From contig NZ_BBPM01000012.1 of the NCBI RefSeq assembly GCF_000787775.1, positions 47,711 through 111,710 of the forward strand: a stretch of DNA of 64,000 nucleotides, given 5' to 3'. Shown here one piece after another: positions 43,390 through 51,693 of this stretch. Position 1 is the first letter of the stretch, and the number at the start of each line of letters is the position of its first letter. Below the pieces are notes generated by a model, which was not told where the DNA came from, made no database searches, and was given only the letters and a program-made list of their open reading frames with translations. The stretch comes from Streptacidiphilus carbonis. Lineage in GTDB: Bacteria; Actinomycetota; Actinomycetes; Streptomycetales; Streptomycetaceae. The position numbers and the translations under genes were made by a program.

Positions 43390-45984
43390 TCAGCCGCGCG
43401 GCAGGTCGAGATAGCCCTCCTTGTGCAGTGTGTAGTGGTCCTGTTCCAGGTGGGACGCGAAGCGTTGGAGCAGTTCCAGCCATCCGGCCGCGTGCACGCC
43501 CTGGGGCGTCCCGTTGTCCATGGCGATGACCTGTCCGTAGTGGCCGGATGGGGCGGGGTCCAGGTCGAGGGCGGCGCTGTCCGGGCCGAGTCCGGGGTCC
43601 AGGGGTATCCAGCCGTCACGCCAGCCGTAGTCGCCGCGGACCTGCGCGTCGGCCGGGTCCGGGGTGTCGCTCGACCACTCGCCGCCCATGTACTGGCGGT
43701 AGTCGGCCAAGTCGCCCAGGTCCATCTGGTTCGGCATCCCGTCCACGAGGTCCCCGAAGGAGATGCTGCGGTGGACCAGGCACGAGGCCACGAACTCGAC
43801 CGGCAGTTGCAGCCCCAGGGCCTGTTCGCACGCGGCGACCTCCTCGGCTGACGCCGGAGCGTCGAAGACCGCGGGGAAGTCGGGGAAGCGCTGTTCCAGC
43901 TCGCGCTCGATCCGCTGCCATACAGCCGCGACCTCCTCGAGGGCGGCGGCCAGTTCCCGGTCGGTTCGCGGCGCCGGCTGCGGCGGCGGGGCCTCGGGGT
44001 CGTACACGCCCTCAGTGGTGAGCGCCCGCACGGCCTGCTCGTGCTCTGCGGGGGACACCAGCGTGAGCCGGTAGGCCGCGCGCCACCGGATGTCGGGGCT
44101 GAGGGCGGCTGATCGCACCAGCTCCCACAGCGCCCGGGCGAGGCGGTCCCGGTACTGGTCTCCGCACGCGATCACTTCGGCGGGAACGTCCCGCACCGGT
44201 TGCGCCTGGCCGCGCACGGCCAGGTGCAGGAGGTTGCCGGGATCGGCGGCCAGAGCGCGCAACTCGCTGTCCACCAGGGCCGGCTGCAGCGCCGGATCCG
44301 CCTGCGCCAGCGGGCGGACGATCTGGGACAGGAACACGCCGCGTTCGGTGAGCCCGCGCAGGGCGTGCAGTGCGGTCTCGAGTTCTCCCAGCCGGATCAG
44401 CGAGCGCACGGCGGTCGCCGCCACCTCCTTGCTGTGCGGGCCGGCCGCCAGGTGTTGCAGGTGCAGCTGGGCCTGCTCGCACTGGTCGGGGCCGAGCAGG
44501 CCGAAGTCGGCGCCGAACAGCGCCGCCGGGTAGGGGTCCGCCTCCCGGTAGGCCTGGGCCGCCGTGGCCGCGTAGGCGGGGTCGAGCGCGGCCAGCGCCA
44601 CGGCGGTGCACAGGTGTTCGTAGTCGCCCGGCTTGCGCTCCAGGTACATGCCGCCCTGGGCGCTGGGGTCGTGCTGCGCGTCGTCCAGGAACCGGGCCAG
44701 CCGGCCCACCGCGACCGGCGCCTGGTCGGGAACCAGGGCGGCGATCGCGCGGGCGACCTCGGGGCGGTGGGTGAACCCGTGGGCGAGCAGGTGGTGCCGC
44801 AACGCCGCGCCGACCCGCCTGGTCTGCTCCGGGCGTCCGGTCGTCGTCGCGTCGGCCAGCGCCCGGCGGGCCGCGGCGATCACGTCCGGCGCTGCGAGTG
44901 AGCCGCCGGTCAGCTCCTTCGCCGGGCAGTTGTCGAAGCGCTCGACCGCCGGCTCGGCCGGCAGCGGCGGTGCGGTGGTGGCGGGCTGGAACGGGAACGG
45001 GCGCCCGGACCCGCGCAGCCGGCCCCGGAAGCCGACGGGGCGCTGACCGGGCCGCTGGTGGTGCCCGAAGAAGGCCTGCCCGTCCGGCGTCACCGCGATC
45101 GTGGTCCGCGCTCGGTGCTGGTCGGTCCCCCACTCGATCTCGGCCAGCGGGGAGCGCGACTCGTCGACGTCCACGAGCACGCTCAGGGGCGCGATGTCGC
45201 TCCAGCCCTGCTCGCCGAGCAGTTGGGCGTCGAAGACCACGGTCAGATGTTGCCGCGGCAGCGCCCGCGGCAGCCGCCGCACGCCGGCCACCTCGCCCCG
45301 GCACCAGGCCGGAGCCCCGTCCTTGGCCGAGACCCGGTAGCCGGTGAACCGGCGCTGGTCGACCTCGAAGACCAGGTTCGCGCGTTCGCCGTCCCGCAAC
45401 CGCCAGCCGAGCGATGCCAGTGCGGCCCGACCCAGGCCGCCCAACGCGAGCCAGAGCACGCCCTGGGCGCTGTCGCTCTTCTCGGCCCCGGGCGCGCCGG
45501 TGTGGGTCAGGTACGCCCACAGTGTTCCGTCCGCGGCCACCTTCCGGCGGATCTGGTCGGCCTGGCCGATCCGGGCCGAGGGATCGACCAGGACCTGCAA
45601 CAGGCGCAGGCCGCCGTCGGCGTCCGGGTCCACGTGCAACGACAGCACGTCGTCCGGACGTCGGGTGAGCAGTTCTCTGGGTATCGCGATCCGCCACTGG
45701 GCCGGCTCGCCCTCACCGCGGGCAGTCTGCACTGAGTCGAGCGGCTGGCCGTTGACGGCTATCCGCACCGGCACGTTCCGTGCCGCCGGCTCGGCGGATC
45801 CGCGCAGAGTGACCGTCAGGTCGTCGTCCGGCTCCGCCGTCACCGAGAAACCGAACACCAACTCCACCCGGCCGCCCGGGCCGACGAGGTGGCACCCGTC
45901 CGCGAACTCCGCGTCCGCGGCCGTGACCCGCACGTCGTGCTCGTACGGCGGACCGATCTCGAAATCAACGAACCCCCAGTGCAT
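43390..45984 (-). CDS. Large protein with C-terminal SMI1/KNR4 (SUKH) domain
   Basis: An 864-residue cytoplasmic protein. Residues about 1-330 are beta-rich and of TerD-like or unknown type; about 350-650 are helical, HEAT-like (many ALR, RLGELETALHALRG segments). The C-terminus (about 700-850) is a SUKH domain: ACEQALGLQLPVEFVASCLV, DGWIPLDPGLGPDSAALDLD and GLELLQRF-like helix AAGWLELLQRFASHLE. SUKH proteins are often immunity proteins against polymorphic toxins, but large fusions like this have no assigned role. Upstream 155 bases are shared with a divergent ECF sigma gene. No toxin gene is adjacent. Confidence 0.78.
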   Translation of the reverse strand: MHWGFVDFEIGPPYEHDVRVTAADAEFADGCHLVGPGGRVELVFGFSVTAEPDDDLTVTLRGSAEPAARNVPVRIAVNGQPLDSVQTARGEGEPAQWRIAIPRELLTRRPDDVLSLHVDPDADGGLRLLQVLVDPSARIGQADQIRRKVAADGTLWAYLTHTGAPGAEKSDSAQGVLWLALGGLGRAALASLGWRLRDGERANLVFEVDQRRFTGYRVSAKDGAPAWCRGEVAGVRRLPRALPRQHLTVVFDAQLLGEQGWSDIAPLSVLVDVDESRSPLAEIEWGTDQHRARTTIAVTPDGQAFFGHHQRPGQRPVGFRGRLRGSGRPFPFQPATTAPPLPAEPAVERFDNCPAKELTGGSLAAPDVIAAARRALADATTTGRPEQTRRVGAALRHHLLAHGFTHRPEVARAIAALVPDQAPVAVGRLARFLDDAQHDPSAQGGMYLERKPGDYEHLCTAVALAALDPAYAATAAQAYREADPYPAALFGADFGLLGPDQCEQAQLHLQHLAAGPHSKEVAATAVRSLIRLGELETALHALRGLTERGVFLSQIVRPLAQADPALQPALVDSELRALAADPGNLLHLAVRGQAQPVRDVPAEVIACGDQYRDRLARALWELVRSAALSPDIRWRAAYRLTLVSPAEHEQAVRALTTEGVYDPEAPPPQPAPRTDRELAAALEEVAAVWQRIERELEQRFPDFPAVFDAPASAEEVAACEQALGLQLPVEFVASCLVHRSISFGDLVDGMPNQMDLGDLADYRQYMGGEWSSDTPDPADAQVRGDYGWRDGWIPLDPGLGPDSAALDLDPAPSGHYGQVIAMDNGTPQGVHAAGWLELLQRFASHLEQDHYTLHKEGYLDLPRG

Positions 45985-46140
45985 CGCACGACCCTACCCC
46001 GCAGCCTCGGCTTCCGACCTGAAGCAGGACGCCTCCCGGTTGCGGTGTGACGGTCCGTCCGGCAGCAGCCAGTGGGTGCCCCGTCGAAGGGGATCAGGCC
46101 CGTCGGGAACCTTCGGTCGGTTGCCGGACACATGTAGAGC

Positions 46141-46788
46141 ATGGAACTGAACGACGCTGGTCCCGCAGCAGCGGTCGGACGTGTGTCCGACCGGGAGCTG
46201 TGGACGCGGGCCGTCGACGGCGATCGGGAGGCATTCGGCCGGATCTTCGACCGGCATGCGAAGACCGTCTACAACCACCTGTTCCGGCGGACAGGTGACT
46301 GGGCCGAGGCTGAGGACCTGACGTCGACGGTGTTCATGCATGCCTGGCGGCGGCGGTCGGAGACCGTGCTGGACCGCGACTCGGCCCTGCCGTGGCTGCT
46401 CGGCATCGCCGACCGCCTGTTGTCGAACACCAGGCGGCGGCTGCGGCGGGCCGAGGCGTTGCTGCACCGGCTCGTCTCGCACGACGAGCCGGTGGTGGAC
46501 CACGCGGACCGCGTCGCCGGCCTTGTCGACGACGCGCGTCGGATGTCGGAGATCCACCGGATGCTGTCCCGGCTCCCGCGCCACGAGCGCGAGGTCGTCG
46601 AGCTCTGCGTGTGGTCCGGCCTGGACCAGCAGGCGGCCGCCGCGGCGCTGGGGGTGGCGGTCGGAACCGTCAAGTCCAGACTGCACCGGGCACGGCGGAG
46701 GCTGAAGGCCGACTTCGTCGACGGACCAGCGGGGCCGGCGTCGTTCAGTTCCAAGAATCCCGCCCATGTGGAGGAGGTCGCACGATGA
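46141..46788 (+). CDS. ECF-type RNA polymerase sigma factor
   Basis: A 215-residue sigma-70 family protein with region 2 (ELWTRAVDGDREAFGRIFDR ... EDLTSTVFMHAWRRR) and region 4 (LSRLPRHEREVVELCVWSGL ... AAALGVAVGTVKSRLHRARR). It directs RNAP to a small regulon. GGGAACC at 46105-46111 upstream resembles an ECF -35 element, so it may activate its own promoter. The stop overlaps the next ORF (ATGA), which encodes a membrane protein likely to control it. Confidence 0.92.
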   Translation: MELNDAGPAAAVGRVSDRELWTRAVDGDREAFGRIFDRHAKTVYNHLFRRTGDWAEAEDLTSTVFMHAWRRRSETVLDRDSALPWLLGIADRLLSNTRRRLRRAEALLHRLVSHDEPVVDHADRVAGLVDDARRMSEIHRMLSRLPRHEREVVELCVWSGLDQQAAAAALGVAVGTVKSRLHRARRRLKADFVDGPAGPASFSSKNPAHVEEVAR

Positions 46789-47744
46789 ATGAGATCCACG
46801 GCATTCCCGCGGCTCCCCCCGATCGTGATCTGCCGAACCACCGGCGGATCCGAGAGGAACTGCTGATGAAGATCGACCCGGACGACCGGCCCGCTTCACT
46901 GCGACGCAGGTGGGGACTGCCGCTCGGCGTGGCCACCGGTGTCGCCGCGGTGAGCGTCGCGACCATGGCCGTGTTCGGCGGGCTCGGGACCGCCAAGCCG
47001 GTTGTCGCCGCCCCCGCGCTCGGCAGCGGCATGCCGACCAGCGGCGCCGCCTCACAGAGCGCGGGCGCGGGCGCGGGCGCGAGTGCGAGTGCGAGTGCGA
47101 GTGGGGGTGCGGGGGCGGGGGCGGGTGCGACGAAGGGCTCGACGTCCGGGGGGGCCGGGTCGGGACCCTCTTCGGTCCACGTGGCCCCCACCCCCGCCGC
47201 ATTCGCTGTCACCGATGTGACGACGCCGCCGATCGGTGCCGGGACCGTCGCCAAGGTCCTGGCCTCCTGCCTGGGCTCGGACGCCTCCAAGTACCACGCG
47301 GTGATCGCCGCCCGCACTCCGATCGCCTCGCAGGACGCGGACGGCGCGGTGATCGCCGTCGACTCCGCGGGCCAGTACGTGCAGTGCGAGACCAAGGGTG
47401 ATCAGGGCAAGAGCTCGGACGTCCCGCCGACGTTCATCAACGACCGCATGTGGGGCGCCGGCCACATCATCGAGTACTTCGACTCCACCGGCGAGCGGGT
47501 CGGCCAGGGGCAGCTCCTGCTGCTGGGTGCCGGGCACTACACGTCGGACGTCGCCAGGATCACCATCAGCTACGGCAACAAGCCGAAGCAGTATCCGGCG
47601 ATCATGGCCGGCGGCGCGTTCTTCTACGCGGCAGCCGTCTCCACCAGTGCGTCCGGCCCCGCCGCGTTCCTCGGCCCGAACCCGTACATCCATGCCTTCA
47701 ACGCGGCCGGCAAGGAGATCTACAACCAGGTGAAGGGCTTGTAG
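46785..47744 (+). CDS. Single-pass membrane protein coupled to the ECF sigma gene
   Basis: A 319-residue protein. The N-terminal cytoplasmic 40 residues (RDLPNHRRIREELLMKID) resemble those of CU044_5270-type proteins found after actinobacterial sigma genes. One membrane segment (about 44-68) is followed by an Ala/Gly/Ser/Thr low-complexity stalk (about 90-135) and an extracytoplasmic domain (about 140-319). No zinc HxxxCxxC anti-sigma motif is present, so it is not a classical ZAS factor, but the 4-bp overlap with the sigma gene implies linked function, perhaps as sensor or anti-sigma. It ends before a clear hairpin. Confidence 0.82.
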   Translation: MNEIHGIPAAPPDRDLPNHRRIREELLMKIDPDDRPASLRRRWGLPLGVATGVAAVSVATMAVFGGLGTAKPVVAAPALGSGMPTSGAASQSAGAGAGASASASASGGAGAGAGATKGSTSGGAGSGPSSVHVAPTPAAFAVTDVTTPPIGAGTVAKVLASCLGSDASKYHAVIAARTPIASQDADGAVIAVDSAGQYVQCETKGDQGKSSDVPPTFINDRMWGAGHIIEYFDSTGERVGQGQLLLLGAGHYTSDVARITISYGNKPKQYPAIMAGGAFFYAAAVSTSASGPAAFLGPNPYIHAFNAAGKEIYNQVKGL

Positions 47745-47784
47745 TCGAACGTCAGCCGACGGTGGGCCGGCCCTCCCACCGCCC

Positions 47785-47821
47785 GCTCCGCGGCCCCGGC
47801 GGTATGCCGGGGCCGCGGAGC
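47785..47821 (+). terminator. Hairpin after the sigma operon
   Basis: Sixteen-bp arms (47785-47800 and 47806-47821, GCTCCGCGGCCCCGGC and its complement) with a GGTAT loop, 40 bases past the stop. Confidence 0.88.
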
Positions 47822-47880
47822 CGGTGCACCCCCTGATGCCCGACCCGGCGCGGAACGCCGCCGCCGACCGGCGCCGCACC

Positions 47881-47912
47881 ACCGCAGCGTGACGTCACCG
47901 CAGCGTGACGTC
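47881..47912. repeat. 16-bp tandem repeat upstream of ogt
   Basis: ACCGCAGCGTGACGTC occurs twice, head to tail, at 47881-47896 and 47897-47912, without mismatch, 39 bases before the ogt reading frame. TGACGTCA is formed partly at the joint. It could be a duplicated regulator site for the alkylation-damage operon. Confidence 0.8.
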
Positions 47913-47950
47913 CGAATCCCGCCAGCAATCGTCGCCGCCGAGCCTCATCG

Positions 47951-48487
47951 TTGAAGGTGAACGAGAGCGAAAGGGAGGCGACGACGACCGTCTACACGAG
48001 GACCGGCAGCCCGCTGGGCGAGCTGCTCCTGGTCGGCAAGCAGACGCCGGACGGCACCACACTGACCTCGCTGTCCATGCCCGGCCAGCGGAACACCCCG
48101 GCCGTCCAGCCCGGCTGGAGCCATGTCCCGGAGGCCTTCGTGGACGTCGTGCGGCAGCTGGAGGCGTACTTCGCGGGTGAACTGACCGAATTCGACCTTG
48201 AGTTCACGCCGGGCGGCACGGATTTCCAGCAGCGTGTGTGGCACGCCCTGGAGGACATCCCGTACGGCACCTCCACCACCTACGGCCAACTCGCCGAGCA
48301 GATCGGCGTGCCGCGTGAACGGGTCCAGGCGCTCGGGGCGGCGATCGGCGCGAATCCGCTGCTGCTGGTACGCCCGTGCCACCGCGTCATCGGCGCCGAC
48401 GGCTCGATGCGCGGCTACGCGGGCGGTGTGGAGCGCAAGGTCCGACTCCTCACCCACGAGGGCGTCCTGCAGCCGACGCTGATCTGA
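47951..48487 (+). CDS. ogt: Methylated-DNA--protein-cysteine methyltransferase
   Basis: A 178-residue suicide repair protein that takes O6-alkyl groups from guanine. LVRPCHRVIG holds the acceptor Cys (about residue 143); TDFQQRVWHALEDIPYGTSTTYGQLA is the DNA-binding helix-turn-helix with the arginine finger. The start is doubtful. TTG 47951 is the first in-frame candidate but has no ribosome site, whereas a good GGGAGG (47973-47978) sits just before codons ACG ACG ACC GTC TAC, exactly where homologues begin (TTVYTRT). It is the first gene of a five-gene operon. Confidence 0.92.
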   Translation: MKVNESEREATTTVYTRTGSPLGELLLVGKQTPDGTTLTSLSMPGQRNTPAVQPGWSHVPEAFVDVVRQLEAYFAGELTEFDLEFTPGGTDFQQRVWHALEDIPYGTSTTYGQLAEQIGVPRERVQALGAAIGANPLLLVRPCHRVIGADGSMRGYAGGVERKVRLLTHEGVLQPTLI

Positions 48488-48498
48488 GGATCCTCACC

Positions 48499-49230
48499 AT
48501 GCCGCACACCACCCGTCTGACGGCCCCCGTCGCCGCCCGGGTCGCCCAAGGTGACTGGGGCGCCCTGGCCGACGAACTCAACGAACACGGACACGCCCAG
48601 ACCGGCAAGCTCCTCAGCTCCGGCGAGTGCCGGCAGCTCGCCGCCCTGTACGACGAGGGCGCACGTTTCCGCTCCACCGTCGACATGGCCCGCCACCGCT
48701 TCGGCTCCGGCCAGTACCGCTACTTCACCCACGACCTGCCCGACACGGTCCGCGAACTGCGCGAGGCGTTCTACCCGCGCCTGCTGCCCATCGCCCGGGA
48801 CTGGGCCGCGAAGCTGCGCCGGCCCGCTCCGTGGCCGGACAGCCTTGAGGAGTGGGTGGCCAAGTGCCACGCGGCCGGGCAGACCAGGTCCGCCCAGATC
48901 CTGCTGCGCTACGGGCCCGGCGACTGGAACGCCCTGCACCAGGACGTGTTCGGCGAGATGCTCTTCCCGCTCCAGGTCGTCATCGGCCTCGACGCCCCTG
49001 GTGACGACTTCAGCGGCGGCGAGTTCATCATGACCGAGCAGCGCCCCCGGGCGCAGTCGCGGGGATCGTCCACGACCCTGCGCCAGGGCCACGGCTTGAT
49101 CTTCACCACCCGCGACCGGCCGGTTCTCTCCAAGCGCGGCTGGTCGTCCGGCCCGATGCGGCACGGCGTGAGTACCGTCCGCTGCGGTCGGCGGCGCACG
49201 CTCGGCCTCGTCTTCCACGACGCGGCATGA
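48499..49230 (+). CDS. 2OG-Fe(II) oxygenase
   Basis: A 243-residue double-stranded beta-helix dioxygenase. The iron triad is visible as HQD (His147, Asp149) and RHGVSTV (His222), with 2-oxoglutarate-binding Arg in RCGRRRTLGL (about 228-233). The start has GAGGA 8 bases upstream and follows ogt by 11 bases; its stop overlaps the next gene (ATGA). Proteins of this type co-occur with alkB and ogt in actinobacteria and may demethylate nucleic acid or protein, but the substrate is not known. Confidence 0.85.
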   Translation: MPHTTRLTAPVAARVAQGDWGALADELNEHGHAQTGKLLSSGECRQLAALYDEGARFRSTVDMARHRFGSGQYRYFTHDLPDTVRELREAFYPRLLPIARDWAAKLRRPAPWPDSLEEWVAKCHAAGQTRSAQILLRYGPGDWNALHQDVFGEMLFPLQVVIGLDAPGDDFSGGEFIMTEQRPRAQSRGSSTTLRQGHGLIFTTRDRPVLSKRGWSSGPMRHGVSTVRCGRRRTLGLVFHDAA

Positions 49231-49538
49231 CTTCCGCCGTTCCGGCCCAGGGCCGGCCCGCCCAGCAGCGCTTGTACGCGCTGCTGGGCCCGGACTCGCG
49301 GCCGTACCGGAGCGGGACGCCGGGAACGCTGGGCGGGCACCGCCGTGGACGCTGTTACGGGCGACTCGACTGCCCGTCCGCACTGCGGGCCATCGCTCGC
49401 GGCCATTATGCGAAGTACCGGGTGTTCTTCCCGGACGAGGCCACCGCGATCGCGGCCGGATACCGGCCCTGCGCCGTGTGCCTGCCGGAGAAGTACCTCC
49501 GCTGGAAGACGAACCGGGAGAGTGCCGCCACGCCATGA
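49227..49538 (+). CDS. Stand-alone Ada-type zinc-binding domain protein
   Basis: A 103-residue protein. Four Cys (43, 49, 82, 85) in GRCYGRLDCPSALRAIARGH and GYRPCAVCLPEKY match the metal-binding N-terminal domain of Ada, in which one Cys accepts methyl groups from phosphotriesters. Cys spacing (x5, x32, x2) is wider than in E. coli Ada. There is no AraC-type DNA-binding domain or methyltransferase domain; the latter job is done by ogt in the same operon. It could be a methyl-damage sensor or a zinc structural protein. It overlaps both neighbours by 4 bases. Confidence 0.83.
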   Translation: MTSAVPAQGRPAQQRLYALLGPDSRPYRSGTPGTLGGHRRGRCYGRLDCPSALRAIARGHYAKYRVFFPDEATAIAAGYRPCAVCLPEKYLRWKTNRESAATP

Positions 49539-50098
49539 CCGTCCTCACCGGCCGGGAGGCCTTCCGCTCACCCCTGATCCGCGCCGCGGACCTGGCCGCC
49601 CACAGCGACCTGCCCCGGCCCGGCCCGCACACCGACGCCGAACTCACCGCCCTCGTCCACCTGCTGACGCTTCAGCACTCCCGGACCGAGACCGTCGCCG
49701 TGGGCCACAGCCGTGACGAGGCGTCACGGAGAGCCGCCGACGCCTTCGCCACCGCCTGGGCGGCACGGGGTGGCAGGATCCTGACCATGGTCACCTGGCC
49801 CGAGACCGCGGCCTCCTGGCTGCGCCCGGCGACCCGGCTCACGGCCGGGCTGCCCGATGCGTGGGTGGTGGCCGCGGCCCCGCTCGGCTTCGCCCAACTC
49901 ACGCGCCGGCTGCGCCACTCCACGGCGTGGGACCCCGCCCGGACCTTCGCCTTCGCCTCCCTCAAGGACCCCCGCCTCCCGGCCCTCGCCGGAGCCGAAA
50001 CCCTGAACGGACTGCGTGGCGCCACGGCCGACGGCGGCACCTGGGACGTGCGCGGCCGCTGGGTGACCTCCTACCCGCCCGCCTGGGGGAACGCGTGA
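49535..50098 (+). CDS. Conserved protein of the alkylation-repair operon, function unknown
   Basis: A 187-residue protein with alternating beta/alpha segments (TVAVGHSRDEASRRAADAFA; ILTMVTWPETAASWL; DAWVVAAAPLGFAQLTRRL), resembling a Rossmann or periplasmic-binding-like half domain but with no signal peptide. I recognise no catalytic motif. ATG 49535 overlaps the Ada-like gene, and its stop overlaps the alkB GTG, so it is translated together with repair proteins. A nucleotide- or substrate-binding helper is possible but unproven. Confidence 0.8.
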   Translation: MTVLTGREAFRSPLIRAADLAAHSDLPRPGPHTDAELTALVHLLTLQHSRTETVAVGHSRDEASRRAADAFATAWAARGGRILTMVTWPETAASWLRPATRLTAGLPDAWVVAAAPLGFAQLTRRLRHSTAWDPARTFAFASLKDPRLPALAGAETLNGLRGATADGGTWDVRGRWVTSYPPAWGNA

Positions 50099-50769
50099 GC
50101 GCACTGATTCCCCGTCCCGCCATGGAGATCGCCCCCGGTGCGGTGCACCTGCCGGGCTGGCTCACCCTGGAACAGCAGCGCGAGCTGGTGGCCGCGTGCA
50201 GGGCGTGGGCCACCGGCCCGGTCCCCATCCGCCACACCCGACTGCCGCGCGGCGGCGCCATGTCCGTCCAGACCGTGTGCATCGGCTGGCACTGGCAGCC
50301 GTACAGGTACACCCGCACCGCCGGTGACGTGAACGGGCAGCGGGTCGCCGCGTTCCCCGACTGGATGGTGCGGCTCGGGCGCCGCGCCGTCCTGGACGCC
50401 TACGGCGACGAAACGGCCGCCGACGGCTACACCCCGGACACTGCGCTGATCAACTTCTACGACGGGCAGGCCAGGCTCGGCATGCACCAGGACAAGGACG
50501 AGAAGTCCTCCGCCCCGGTCGTCTCCCTGTCCAGCGGCGACACCTGCGTCTTCCGTGTCGGCAACACCCGGACCCGGACCAGGCCGTACACCGACGTCGA
50601 ACTCGCCTCCGGTGACCTGTTCGTCTTCGGCGGCCCCTCCCGCTACGTCTACCACGGCGTACCGAAGGTCTACGACGGCACCGCCGACCCCGCAACCGGC
50701 CTTGAGTCGGGGCGGCTGAACATCACCATGCGGGTCACCGGCCTCACCGACGAGGACGCGGGACGGTGA
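50095..50769 (+). CDS. alkB: AlkB family DNA/RNA alkyl-dioxygenase
   Basis: A 224-residue Fe(II)/2OG dioxygenase that oxidatively removes 1-methyladenine and 3-methylcytosine lesions. TALINFYDGQARLGMHQDKDE contains the NFY lid motif and the HxD iron ligands (His131, Asp133); RYVYHGVPKV gives His187; RLNITMR the 2OG-binding Arg pair. Start GTG 50095 overlaps the upstream stop. It is the last gene of the ogt operon and convergent with a TetR gene 72 bases away. Confidence 0.94.
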   Translation: MSALIPRPAMEIAPGAVHLPGWLTLEQQRELVAACRAWATGPVPIRHTRLPRGGAMSVQTVCIGWHWQPYRYTRTAGDVNGQRVAAFPDWMVRLGRRAVLDAYGDETAADGYTPDTALINFYDGQARLGMHQDKDEKSSAPVVSLSSGDTCVFRVGNTRTRTRPYTDVELASGDLFVFGGPSRYVYHGVPKVYDGTADPATGLESGRLNITMRVTGLTDEDAGR

Positions 50770-50780
50770 CTGCGGTGCCC

Positions 50781-50811
50781 GGAGACGGCGGTGACGGGAG
50801 ACGGCGGTGAC
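50781..50811. repeat. Short direct repeat after alkB
   Basis: GGAGACGGCGGTGAC occurs at 50781-50795 and 50797-50811. The following 25 bases are GC-rich palindromic sequence that may end transcription from both sides. Confidence 0.6.
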
Positions 50812-50841
50812 CGGCGCCGGGGGCCCGGCCGCCGGACGGCC

Positions 50842-51549
50842 CTACTCGGCGAGCCGTCGCAGCCAGTCGCGCAGCAGGGCCGTTTCCGGATCGCGAAGGG
50901 GGAGCGCGGCACTGTCCTGGGCCGCCAGTGCGGCATCGAGTGCGAGCGCCCGCGACGCCAGGTCCGCGCCTGCCGCGACGGGTGGCGGACCGGTGGTGAC
51001 GGACCCGATCACGGTGTCCCTCAGTCGCGACGAAGCCGACAGGTCACGGTCCTTCGCCTCTTCCCCGATCAGCGCCAGGGTCGCGCCCGTCGTCGCCGCG
51101 TAGACCACCCGGGTCGCCACGTCCACCGGCACCCGCAGGCGGCCCGCGCCGGCGGCCCGGTCCAGCACGCTCACCAGTAGCGCATACGCCTCGTCGGTGG
51201 CCGGGGGCCTGCTCCCGGGGCGGGCCGCTCCGTACATGAGCACGTAGAAGGCGGGGTGCCGCAGGCCGAAGTCGACATGCAGGTCCCAGCCCCGGTAGAG
51301 ATCGGCCACCGGGTCCTCGGAATCGGAGAGCGCCTCCTTCTTCTCGGCCAGGTACAGGTCGAATCCGTAGGCGGCCAGCTCGACCAGCAGCCCGTCCTTG
51401 TCCCCGAACATCCGGTACAGCGCGGGGACCGTGATCCCCGCAGCGGTGGCGACCGCCCGCGTGGACACCGCCCCGCTGCCCTCTTCCTCCAGCAGCTTGG
51501 CCGCGACCTGCAGAACCCGGTACCTGACGGCGTGCTTTCCCTCGTCCAT
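50842..51549 (-). CDS. TetR/AcrR-family transcriptional regulator
   Basis: A 235-residue repressor type. The N-terminal HTH (STRAVATAAGITVPALYRMF, then GDKDGLLVELAAYGFD, about residues 28-64) is classical; the C-terminal helical ligand-binding part is of the WHG/TetR_C type. The start at 51549 (MDEGKHAV) was chosen because the helix-turn-helix begins soon after it and the palindrome at 51572-51597 lies just upstream. It is divergent from a flavodoxin-like gene, which is its likely target along with itself. Confidence 0.9.
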   Translation of the reverse strand: MDEGKHAVRYRVLQVAAKLLEEEGSGAVSTRAVATAAGITVPALYRMFGDKDGLLVELAAYGFDLYLAEKKEALSDSEDPVADLYRGWDLHVDFGLRHPAFYVLMYGAARPGSRPPATDEAYALLVSVLDRAAGAGRLRVPVDVATRVVYAATTGATLALIGEEAKDRDLSASSRLRDTVIGSVTTGPPPVAAGADLASRALALDAALAAQDSAALPLRDPETALLRDWLRRLAE

Positions 51550-51571
51550 GGAACAAAGATACGCCGATTCG

Positions 51572-51597
51572 CGTAACACTGAATTATCGGTGTTACG
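51572..51597. promoter_or_regulatory. Operator palindrome between tetR and flavodoxin genes
   Basis: CGTAACAC (51572-51579) and GTGTTACG (51590-51597) form a perfect inverted repeat with an AT-rich 10-base spacer. Its size and place, 23 bases from the tetR start and in the shared promoter region, fit a TetR dimer site. Confidence 0.78.
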
Positions 51598-51693
51598 GTA
51601 GATGGCGAAGCACTGATCAAGGGGCTTGGGATCCGCGATGCCGGCCCCGACGAAGCCCCTCGCCGTCCATAGGCGCCATGAGAGGGAAAAACC

